Shown: one piece after another, positions 33,016 to 40,340 of the stretch
How positions within the stretch are numbered: the stretch's first letter is position 1
How the letters are laid out: the number at the start of each line of letters is the position of its first letter
NCBI RefSeq assembly: GCF_947038635.1
Contig: NZ_CAMQXC010000002.1
Span: 1 to 61,273 of the forward strand
DNA length: 61,273 bases
Source of the DNA: an uncultured Cetobacterium sp.
GTDB lineage: Bacteria > Fusobacteriota > Fusobacteriia > Fusobacteriales > Fusobacteriaceae
Reading direction: 5' to 3'
The notes under the pieces: model-generated
Seen by the model: only the letters and a program-made list of their open reading frames with translations
Database searches by the model: none
Told to the model about the DNA's origin: nothing
Program-made: the position numbers and the translations under genes

Positions 33016-33810
33016 ATGTCTAGTGAGGTAGAGGTTATAAAAAATAGTTTTTATGAACTGTTTAGAGTTAATTATAGGGATGTTAAAGGAAGAAGACGAT
33101 ATTTTAAAGACTTAGAGAATTTAGGTGGTACAGTTATTAGAATTTGTGCAAAGGGGAAAGGATTATATTATTATAATTCAGAGGAATATGTGTTTTTTGA
33201 GGAAGGAGATTTGATAATTTGTAATGAATTTTATTTTAATAGTATTTTAGTTTTAACAAAAGAGTTTAAATTAGATATTTTCAGAATAAACGATTGCTCG
33301 TTGTTAGAAACACTAAATAATAAAATAAAAAAGAAGGAGTATCGAAGAATAAAGATTTATAATTTAAAAAAAGTATTATTTGAAATTGAAAAGGCTTTAA
33401 AAATAGAGGATAAAGAGTTAGTTTTTTTTAAATTATTATTAGATATAATCTTTTACTTAGGTGAGAGAAAAAATAATATAGGGTTTAACTATTTAAATGA
33501 TAAAAATTTTATGGATATACTTTTATATATTGATTCTAATATTGATAGAAGAATTACAGTTAATGATGTAGAAAAAGAGTTTAAAATATACAATAAAATT
33601 TTAAAAGAACAATTTAAAAAATATTTAGGCATCTTTCCATCAGAGTATATATTAAATCAAAAATTGACTAAAGCTGCTATACTTTTAAAAACTACTAATT
33701 ATAAAATAGGTTATATATCTGATATTTTATCTTTTTCATCTCCAAGTGCTTTTGCTCTAATTTTTAAAAGGAAATTTAAAGAATCTCCATTGAATTATAG
33801 AAAAAAATAA
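33016..33810 (+). CDS. AraC-family transcriptional regulator (soluble)
   Basis: A 264-residue regulator. The N-terminal 150 residues have a cupin-like beta-rich sensor (VIRICAKGKGLYYYNSEEYVFFEEGDLIICNEFYFN). The C-terminal 100 residues are an AraC double helix-turn-helix (ILLYIDSNIDRRITVNDVEKEFKIYNKILKEQFKKYLGIFPSEYILNQKL; IGYISDILSFSSPSAFALIFKRKFKESPLNYRKK). AGGAGG lies upstream. It starts the glycosaminoglycan locus and has an elaborate control region, consistent with autoregulation. Its targets are not proven; the neighbouring lyase operon is likely. Confidence 0.83.
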   Translation: MSSEVEVIKNSFYELFRVNYRDVKGRRRYFKDLENLGGTVIRICAKGKGLYYYNSEEYVFFEEGDLIICNEFYFNSILVLTKEFKLDIFRINDCSLLETLNNKIKKKEYRRIKIYNLKKVLFEIEKALKIEDKELVFFKLLLDIIFYLGERKNNIGFNYLNDKNFMDILLYIDSNIDRRITVNDVEKEFKIYNKILKEQFKKYLGIFPSEYILNQKLTKAAILLKTTNYKIGYISDILSFSSPSAFALIFKRKFKESPLNYRKK

Positions 33811-33850
33811 AATGTATGTCTTAAAGTTGAAAGACATACATTTTTTTATT
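33811..33850 (+). terminator. Terminator after the AraC gene
   Basis: AATGTATGTCTT pairs with AAGACATACATT around a short loop and is followed by T7. Confidence 0.82.
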
Positions 33851-33895
33851 TTATGTAATATATATTCCTTATAGAAAAAAGATGATATTTAAAGA

Positions 33896-33934
33896 AAATG
33901 GTATATTTACTAAAAATACCATAGCAAGTATATT
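33896..33934 (+). promoter_or_regulatory. Promoter of the cytoplasmic PL8 lyase operon, with shared element
   Basis: TTTACT (33906-33911) and TATATT (33929-33934) have a 17-base spacer. AAATGGTATA (33896-33905) abuts the -35 and matches AAANNGWWKA found at five other promoters of the locus. Confidence 0.65.
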
Positions 33935-33989
33935 AAAGACAAAAGAGTTTGAGATATATAGAAAAAAGATTATAAGAGGGAGAAGAAAA

Positions 33990-35810
33990 ATGGGGGATAT
34001 ATTAAAAAAACGTATAGAATATTTAACAGGGAAAATTGCACCAGAGGAAACTTTGAAAAAATTAGAGCAAGAGTGTGAAGATATTTTAAAGCAATATAAA
34101 TGTAATAAAACTTTAATTGAAGAGAATGAAAAAAGAGTTTTAGTAGAAAGAGTTAGAGATAGTTATAAAAAGATATTAACTTTAGGAGTAGCCTATAATA
34201 CAGAAAATTCAGTTTACTATAAAGATGAACTACTATTTGTAATAGCTCATGAAGTATTAGAAAATAACTATGAAAATTTCTATAATTTAGAGTCTGTAGA
34301 GCATACAAACTGGTGGCAATGGGAGATTGGGTATCCTTTACTATTAAATGATATATTGATTCTTTTTTATGAGAAGTTAGAAAAAGATTTTATAGATAAG
34401 ATAATAGATGTAACAAGATATTTTTTATCAGATGAGAGATATTTGGGAAATAATCCTGTAGCAATGCATCCAAGTGGATCTCCTTTAAGACCAGCAACTG
34501 GAGGTAATTTAATTGATACTTCAAAAATTATGTTTTTAAGAGGAGCTCTTTTAAATAGTTTAGAGATGTGTCAAAAAGCTGTTGAATCTATATCTGAAAC
34601 TTTAGAGATAATATCTGAAAAAAATGTAGAAACACTAAGTAATAGAGATGGATTTTATGCAGATGGATCTTTTATACAACACGGTTTTATACCATATGCA
34701 GGAACTTATGGAAATGTTTTGCTGTCAGGAATTGCTGAAATAATATATTTAGTGGATGAAAAACTTAGAAAAAAAATAGATACTAAAAAAATATGTGAAA
34801 GAGTTTACAACTCTTTTGAACCTCTATTTTTTAAAGGAGCTATGACAGATATAGTTAATGGTAGAGCTGTAACAAGGGATGGAAATGATCACCAAATAGG
34901 ACATGAGGTTATAAACTCTTTACTCTTATTAGCTCATGGAGTGGATGAAGAAAACAGAGTAAAACTTTTAGAAATAGCCAAAAGAGAGCTATCTTTAGAT
35001 AAATACTATCTATATAAAGAAAAAGAGAAAAAAGCTATATTTTATAATCTTTCTAAAGAGGTTTTAAAAGATTCAAAGATTAAAGTTAAAAATTACTTTA
35101 GTGAAGTAAAGTGTTTTAATGAGATGGATAGAGTTTTCTATAGAAATAGAGAGTTTGCTATAGGAGTTGCAATGCATTCAAAAAAAATTGGAAACTTTGA
35201 AACATTCAATGGAGAGAATACGAAAGGATGGTTTACAGGGGACGGAGCAGTATATATATATTCAAAGGGAGATGAGTATATAGATTATTGGAAAGATGTA
35301 GATTTTTACTATATTCCAGGGACAACAGAGATAAAAATGGATATGGAAAATATAAAAGGTGTAGAAAGTTCTATAGGGAATATGCCAAAAAATAGTGTAG
35401 CTGAAGGGTATGGAGATAAGGACTCTGGAGTTGCCTATATGGATTTTACCAATTGGAATGGAAAGTTAAGTAGTAAGAAAAATTATATTTTTAAAAAGAA
35501 AGGTATGGTTTATTTAGAGAACTACATAACGGGAGAGGGAGAGGTTTATTCAACTGTAGCTAATATGAGAATCTCTAATTTAAAAAATAAAACTATATGT
35601 ATTGATGGAAAACCTATGGAAGGTACTTTAGTAACTGGGGAGTTTAAAGAGGTATCTTTAGGTAATTTAATATACAAATTTTATAAAAGTGAAAAAATAA
35701 ATTTGGAAATATATGGTGAAGATGAAAATAGGTTTGTAAAGATATGGATAGATTTAGGAGTAAATCCGATTAATTATACTGTTGCATGGGAAGTTATGAT
35801 TGTAGTATAA
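33990..35810 (+). CDS. Polysaccharide lyase family 8, cytoplasmic
   Basis: A 606-residue PL8-type lyase (hyaluronate/chondroitin/xanthan lyase family) without any signal peptide. Residues 1-330 are the alpha/alpha toroid: NWWQWEIGYP at 107-116, N173 in TGGNLIDTS, H231 and Y240 in DGSFIQHGFIPYAGTYG, and GRAVTRDG. The beta-sandwich half follows (YIPGTTE). All catalytic residues expected in PL8 are present. I place the start at 33990 after AGAGGGAG; the longer frame from 33882 begins upstream of the promoter. A cytoplasmic PL8 implies that oligosaccharides longer than disaccharides are imported and finished inside. It is followed after 30 bases by the membrane AraC gene. Confidence 0.88.
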   Translation: MGDILKKRIEYLTGKIAPEETLKKLEQECEDILKQYKCNKTLIEENEKRVLVERVRDSYKKILTLGVAYNTENSVYYKDELLFVIAHEVLENNYENFYNLESVEHTNWWQWEIGYPLLLNDILILFYEKLEKDFIDKIIDVTRYFLSDERYLGNNPVAMHPSGSPLRPATGGNLIDTSKIMFLRGALLNSLEMCQKAVESISETLEIISEKNVETLSNRDGFYADGSFIQHGFIPYAGTYGNVLLSGIAEIIYLVDEKLRKKIDTKKICERVYNSFEPLFFKGAMTDIVNGRAVTRDGNDHQIGHEVINSLLLLAHGVDEENRVKLLEIAKRELSLDKYYLYKEKEKKAIFYNLSKEVLKDSKIKVKNYFSEVKCFNEMDRVFYRNREFAIGVAMHSKKIGNFETFNGENTKGWFTGDGAVYIYSKGDEYIDYWKDVDFYYIPGTTEIKMDMENIKGVESSIGNMPKNSVAEGYGDKDSGVAYMDFTNWNGKLSSKKNYIFKKKGMVYLENYITGEGEVYSTVANMRISNLKNKTICIDGKPMEGTLVTGEFKEVSLGNLIYKFYKSEKINLEIYGEDENRFVKIWIDLGVNPINYTVAWEVMIVV

Positions 35811-35840
35811 TAAATAAAAAGGTTTTATAAAAGGGGCAAT

Positions 35841-37832
35841 ATGTTAAAAAATGAACGAAAAAATATTATGATAAGCAAAAAAGTATGGGCTTTTCTAATA
35901 TTTTCTGCAATAATAATATTTTTATTTGGGGTAAGTGAATATAAAGAGTATAAAAAAGAGGAAAATTTAAGAATAGAAAGAGTTTTGAATAAAATAAATT
36001 TAAAAATAGAGTTAGTTATGTCGTCTATTGGGGATTTAGAAACAAGCGAACCTATAAAAGAGTATTATAATTCAAAGGAGATTTCCTACTATAACTTAAT
36101 AAAGGTATTGCAAGAGATTCAAAAGAAAAATAATGTTTATGGAAAAATTGGGTATGCTTTAAGTTTAGGAAAGGAAACCTCTGATATTGTAGTAACTGGA
36201 AATGGAACTAGAAATAAAAAAGAACACTTGAAAAAAATAGGAGCATTAAAAAAAATTGAAGAGGACTCTAAAATTATTTTAATTCCAAAGAAAAAAGAGA
36301 TAAGCTTTATTTTAAAAAATGAAATTTTTAATTTAGAAGAGGGGATATTTTGGATTGTAACTTTAGATAGGGAACTGTTTTTCTCTGAACTTTATGATAG
36401 TGAAGATGGAAAATGGGAGATATTAAAAAATAATAAAATTTACTCATTGGATAAAGATAGTGTGGTTAAAAGGAGAGGGAGCGAAGGGTATATTTTAAGA
36501 AGTAGCGGATTGAATTTTAAATTTTTATATACACCAAATAATGCTTCTTTTTATCAGATGCTATTTTTAAAATCCTTTGCGATATTTGTATCTCTTTTAT
36601 TGCTAGCTATTTTAATAGATTACTCTGTTAGGTTATACGCAGAAAGAAAAGATCTTATAGGAGAGATAAATAGTTTATCTGTGGTAGATAGACGAAAAAA
36701 TCTGAGAGATTTTGTTTTAGGAATAAGAAGAATAGGTGAAGTTGGAGAGTTAACAAGAAAAGTAAAGGCGCTTCAAGGAAGAAAATTAAAAATTATTTTA
36801 GTGGAGATTTTTGATAGTGATGATGAAGGGTTAGATTTTAAGAATTTTACTTTAGCTAGAGAGTATTTAAAAGATAGTTTATCTTCAGATGGTGTATATG
36901 AACATATTGATATAGATTATAAAAGTATAGCTTTTATAATTCCAGAAGAAAGTGATTCTGTAATAGAGGATGCATTTCACTTTATACTTGAAAATATAGG
37001 TCAAAAATATAGTGTAGAGTTAATAGCAGCAGTATCAAATGAGTTTGTTTCTGTAGAAAGTTTTCCTCAAGAGTATATAACTTGTAAAAAGATTTTAGAT
37101 GCTAAATTTATGGCTAAGGGAAGAAAAGTTCTGTTTTCTGAAAACATAAAAAGTGGAAAATTAATATTGACATATCCTATTGAAACAGAGGCGAAATTAG
37201 TTTCAAAACTGTTAAATGGAAACTTACAAGGTGCTAAAAAAATAGTAGATGAGATATTTTTAGATAGAATAAACCCAGAAGCTATGGATAAAAAAGATAT
37301 AAAAGAGTTTACAGGACTACTTTATAACACTTTAAATAGAGTTGTAGTTCAATTAAAAGAGTTTGAAAGTTCATTACAATGTGAAAATCTAGATATTGAA
37401 AGTATTACTAAAACTGGAGATTTAGATAAAATTAGAGTTATTTTTAATGACCTTATAAGTGAGATTTGTAAGCAGAAAAAAAGTAGTGAACAAGATGAGA
37501 ATGAAGCTATTAGAGAAAAAATAAAAACGTATATTGATAGTAATTATCATATAGATTTTTCTTTAGATAATTTAGCTGATTATTTAGGATTATCTTTTAA
37601 ATACACAAGCATTTTATTTAAAAAAGTTATGGGAGATAATTTCAAAAATTATATAAATATGTATAGAATAGAAAAAGCTAAAGAGATATTAAAGAGTAAA
37701 AAAGATATAAAAATAAAAGATTTAGCAGAAAAATTAGGGTACAATAGTTCTAATACATTTATAAGAATTTTTAAGAAATATGAAGGAATATCACCAACAC
37801 AATTTAATCCAGAAGAGATTTTAGAGAAATAA
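35841..37832 (+). CDS. Membrane-bound AraC-type sensor-regulator
   Basis: A 663-residue regulator with a transmembrane helix at 16-32, an extracytoplasmic domain at 33-238, a second helix at 241-262, a cytoplasmic linker domain, and an AraC helix-turn-helix at about 555-655 (IDFSLDNLADYLGLSFKYTSILFKKVMGDNFKNYINMYRIEKAKEIL; KIKDLAEKLGYNSSNTFIRIFKKYEGISPTQF). This architecture is common in Firmicutes beside Lpl/Ytc-type sugar ABC transporters and senses extracellular saccharides without a separate kinase. It is probably co-transcribed with the cytoplasmic PL8 gene. I infer that it activates the locus promoters that share the -35-proximal element. Confidence 0.85.
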   Translation: MLKNERKNIMISKKVWAFLIFSAIIIFLFGVSEYKEYKKEENLRIERVLNKINLKIELVMSSIGDLETSEPIKEYYNSKEISYYNLIKVLQEIQKKNNVYGKIGYALSLGKETSDIVVTGNGTRNKKEHLKKIGALKKIEEDSKIILIPKKKEISFILKNEIFNLEEGIFWIVTLDRELFFSELYDSEDGKWEILKNNKIYSLDKDSVVKRRGSEGYILRSSGLNFKFLYTPNNASFYQMLFLKSFAIFVSLLLLAILIDYSVRLYAERKDLIGEINSLSVVDRRKNLRDFVLGIRRIGEVGELTRKVKALQGRKLKIILVEIFDSDDEGLDFKNFTLAREYLKDSLSSDGVYEHIDIDYKSIAFIIPEESDSVIEDAFHFILENIGQKYSVELIAAVSNEFVSVESFPQEYITCKKILDAKFMAKGRKVLFSENIKSGKLILTYPIETEAKLVSKLLNGNLQGAKKIVDEIFLDRINPEAMDKKDIKEFTGLLYNTLNRVVVQLKEFESSLQCENLDIESITKTGDLDKIRVIFNDLISEICKQKKSSEQDENEAIREKIKTYIDSNYHIDFSLDNLADYLGLSFKYTSILFKKVMGDNFKNYINMYRIEKAKEILKSKKDIKIKDLAEKLGYNSSNTFIRIFKKYEGISPTQFNPEEILEK

Positions 37833-37860
37833 AGCTAAAACGGAATATAAAAAAGAGATA

Positions 37861-37915
37861 GAAAAAGGAAGATGCAAAAAAGAAGATTTACAACATATAA
37901 AAATACTCGTATAAT
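37861..37915 (+). promoter_or_regulatory. Promoter of the GH88 gene, with shared element
   Basis: GAAAAAGG (37861-37868) lies 26 bases before TTTACA (37887-37892), which is 17 bases from TATAAT (37910-37915). AAAAAGAAGA abuts the -35. The same layout, with the same distances, occurs at the ABC transporter promoter and the outer-membrane protein promoter. Confidence 0.72.
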
Positions 37916-37971
37916 CCATTTAAATCATAACTGAAAGTTTAAAGTTAAACTTGAGAAGAGGGGAGATAAAA

Positions 37972-39162
37972 ATGGAGATATTAAAAAAGACGAGGGAAAA
38001 ATATTCAAAAGAGTTTAGGTTATCAAAAGAGGATCTGTTTTTTGCAATGCATGAAGCTATGAAAAAAGTGGATGAAAACTCTAAGGTATTTATAGATACG
38101 TATCCAAGAGCGGCTAGTGTAAATAACATATACCCTGGAACTAAAAATGCAGAGGACTTTGATGATTGGACAGTTGGGTTTTGGACAGGAATGTTATGGC
38201 TGTCATATGAGATGACTGAAAATGAAAGATATAGAAAAATAGCTGAATATCAGTTAAAAGGTTATAAGAATAGAATTGAGAATAAAGTGCATGTGAATCA
38301 CCATGATATTGGATTTTTATACTCTCTTTCAGCAGTTGCTCAAGAAAGAGTTACAGGAAGCAAATTGGCTAAAGAGGTTGGAATAAAGGCTGCTGAGCAC
38401 TTAATAACAAGATTCCAAGAAAAGGGGCAGTTTATTCAAGCTTGGGGAGATTTAGGAAAGCCAGAAGACTATAGACTTATAATAGATTGTAATATGAATG
38501 TACCGCTACTATTTTGGGCAACAGAGATGACTGGAGATAAAAAGTTTGCTGAGATTGGAACAAAACATCTAGCTACAGCTTCAAGCGTTGTTGTTAGAGA
38601 GGATTCATCAACTCATCATACGTATTATTTCGACCATGAGACAGGAAAGCCTACAAGAGGAGTTACAGCACAAGGGTATTCAGATACTTCAGCTTGGGCA
38701 AGAGGACAAGCGTGGGGAGTTTATGGATTCCCATTAGCTTATGGTTATACAAAAGATAAAAGGTACATAGATCTTTATAAAAGAGTTACAAATTATTTTA
38801 TAAATAATCTACCAGAGGATGATGTGTGTTACTGGGATCTAGTATTTACAGATGGTTCTGGACAACCAAGAGATACATCAGCTGCAGCTATAGCAGTATG
38901 TGGAATTTTAGAGATGGATCAATACTTAGATAAAAATGATCCAGATAGAGAGATCTATTTAAATGCAGCTCATAAAATGATGAAGTCACTTATGAAAAAC
39001 TATAGTACAAAAGATTTAGATTATTCTAATGGACTTTTAACAGATGCTGTTTATTCAATTCCTCATGGATCAGGAGTTAAAGAGTGTAATATCTGGGGAG
39101 ATTACTATTATTTAGAAGCTTTAACAAGATTGTTTAAGCCAGAGTGGAAAAAATATTGGTAG
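37972..39162 (+). CDS. ugl: Unsaturated glucuronyl hydrolase, GH88
   Basis: A 396-residue cytoplasmic alpha/alpha-barrel enzyme. EDFDDWTVGFWTGMLWLSYE (61-80), the catalytic pair D112 (VNHHDIGFLY) and D172 (IIDCNMNVPLLFWA), and GYSDTSAWARGQAWGVYG are GH88 signatures. It hydrates the delta-4,5 bond of lyase-generated unsaturated disaccharides from chondroitin or hyaluronan, releasing an amino sugar and 4-deoxy-5-keto-uronate, which goes on to KduI. I chose the ATG at 37972 after AGGGGAG; the longer frame would start with TTG at 37951. It has its own promoter and ends at a bidirectional terminator. Confidence 0.92.
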   Translation: MEILKKTREKYSKEFRLSKEDLFFAMHEAMKKVDENSKVFIDTYPRAASVNNIYPGTKNAEDFDDWTVGFWTGMLWLSYEMTENERYRKIAEYQLKGYKNRIENKVHVNHHDIGFLYSLSAVAQERVTGSKLAKEVGIKAAEHLITRFQEKGQFIQAWGDLGKPEDYRLIIDCNMNVPLLFWATEMTGDKKFAEIGTKHLATASSVVVREDSSTHHTYYFDHETGKPTRGVTAQGYSDTSAWARGQAWGVYGFPLAYGYTKDKRYIDLYKRVTNYFINNLPEDDVCYWDLVFTDGSGQPRDTSAAAIAVCGILEMDQYLDKNDPDREIYLNAAHKMMKSLMKNYSTKDLDYSNGLLTDAVYSIPHGSGVKECNIWGDYYYLEALTRLFKPEWKKYW

Positions 39163-39165
39163 AAT

Positions 39166-39196
39166 AAAAAAGCAGAGATAAAACTCTGCTTTTTGT
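39166..39196. terminator. Bidirectional terminator
   Basis: AAAAGCAGAG and CTCTGCTTTT pair around a short loop with flanking A- and T-runs. It separates the GH88 gene from the convergent LUD-domain gene. Confidence 0.82.
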
Positions 39197-39197
39197 T

Positions 39198-39698
39198 TTA
39201 TATATTTTCTGGAACTACAATAACAGTGTATTTATTAGGAAATTTTCTTCCGTGATGAACAACACTAAAGTTATTAGTAGATTTTTTATCTATATGAGAA
39301 AGAGTTTTTATAATTTTATATGCACTAACAATAACAAATACTTTATTTGGTCCAAAAGTAGCTGCACAACTTGCAAAATCATTTAAAAATATTAACTCAC
39401 CATTTTCTGTAATAAAATCACATTGAGTAATAAAGTTATCTGCTAAAATAGCTTGTCGTTCTTTTTTGTAATCAAGTATTTTACATCTCTTTTCCGTTAT
39501 TGAAGTGGATAGCTCTAGAGAATTTAAAAAAGGTGTTTCATCAAGAACTAAAGACTCATAAGGTGGAATCTTAGAAATTATAAATTCTTTTGCTTTATCT
39601 AAATCCTCTATTAAAATAGTATCATACTCTTTAGAGAGTAATACTTTTGTGATATTTTCAGCCTTTTTATTAAAAAACCATTTTATATTTGGATCCAT
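39198..39698 (-). CDS. LUD-domain protein (LutC/DUF162-like), short form
   Basis: A 166-residue protein resembling the LUD (lactate utilisation) domain: LIEDLDKAKEFIISKIPPYESLVLDETPFLNSLEL, then CDFITENGELIFLNDFASCAATFGPNKVFVIVSAYKI and a C-terminal NKYTVIVVPE strand. It lacks the cysteine cluster of its partner. Its start overlaps the partner's stop by one base (TAATG). LUD proteins are related to the ISOCOT fold that also contains sugar-phosphate isomerases and deaminases. It is the last gene of an operon with an outer-membrane barrel and a PL8 lyase, which is an unexpected context; the function is unknown. Confidence 0.72.
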   Translation of the reverse strand: MDPNIKWFFNKKAENITKVLLSKEYDTILIEDLDKAKEFIISKIPPYESLVLDETPFLNSLELSTSITEKRCKILDYKKERQAILADNFITQCDFITENGELIFLNDFASCAATFGPNKVFVIVSAYKIIKTLSHIDKKSTNNFSVVHHGRKFPNKYTVIVVPENI

Positions 39699-40339
39699 TA
39701 GTAACCCACCTCTTCATTTATAATTATAATAGTTATTGGATTTCCCACTCTTTTTCCAGATTTTATTATAGATGTAAAGTTACATATTCTTTGTTTAGTT
39801 TGACAATCTTCACAAACTCCAGAGATATTACAAGGTGTTTTATGATTAATTCTTTTAGAGTTTAAAGGACCTACAAACTCCTTAATTCTATTCATTCCAT
39901 CTTGCCAAGTATCAACTAATTTATTTATTCCACAAACTACAATAACATTTTCAGGCCCCCACAATAAACTAGCAACTCTATTACCACCAGAATCAGTTTG
40001 GATAAGTTCTCCGTTTTTGCTAATTGCATTTGTACTAGTTAAGAAGTAATCTGCTAAAAGTCCATCTCTCATACATTGAAGAGTACTAGGCCAATCAGGT
40101 TGGTTATACCTATCAAAGAGATGGTATTCACCATCTCTAAAGGTATTTATAAGATCAAGTTGATTAATTGTAACAGATCCACCTAAGGCTATTGAAGAGT
40201 GAAAAGGGATTAAGTTAAGTATAATCTCTTTGGCATCTTCAAGAGTTTCAGCATAGATGGGGTTATAATCTTTTTCAGTAAGAGTAGCCATTAAATCTGT
40301 AATTGTATTTTTATTTAAAGAATTTTTTATTTTGTTCAT
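39698..40339 (-). CDS. LUD-domain protein with C-terminal cysteine cluster
   Basis: A 213-residue LUD/DUF162 protein. The core motifs are SSIALGGSVTINQLDLINTF, LADYFLTSTNAISKNGELIQTDSGGNRVASLLWGPENVIVVCGINKLV and NPITIIIINEEVGY. Near 169-187 it has TPCNISGVCEDCQTKQRIC, four cysteines that could bind a metal or iron-sulfur cluster. This form is widespread in anaerobes and annotated as lactate utilisation protein, though no lactate enzymes are near. One base separates it from the PL8 gene upstream, and it overlaps the second LUD gene, so it belongs to the glycosaminoglycan operon. Confidence 0.78.
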   Translation of the reverse strand: MNKIKNSLNKNTITDLMATLTEKDYNPIYAETLEDAKEIILNLIPFHSSIALGGSVTINQLDLINTFRDGEYHLFDRYNQPDWPSTLQCMRDGLLADYFLTSTNAISKNGELIQTDSGGNRVASLLWGPENVIVVCGINKLVDTWQDGMNRIKEFVGPLNSKRINHKTPCNISGVCEDCQTKQRICNFTSIIKSGKRVGNPITIIIINEEVGY

Positions 40340-40340
40340 T

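Noticed and set aside
33882-33989. A longer N-terminus for the cytoplasmic PL8 lyase.
   Set aside because: The ATG at 33882 precedes the promoter at 33906-33934, the added residues are not PL8-like, and the ATG at 33990 has a ribosome-binding site.
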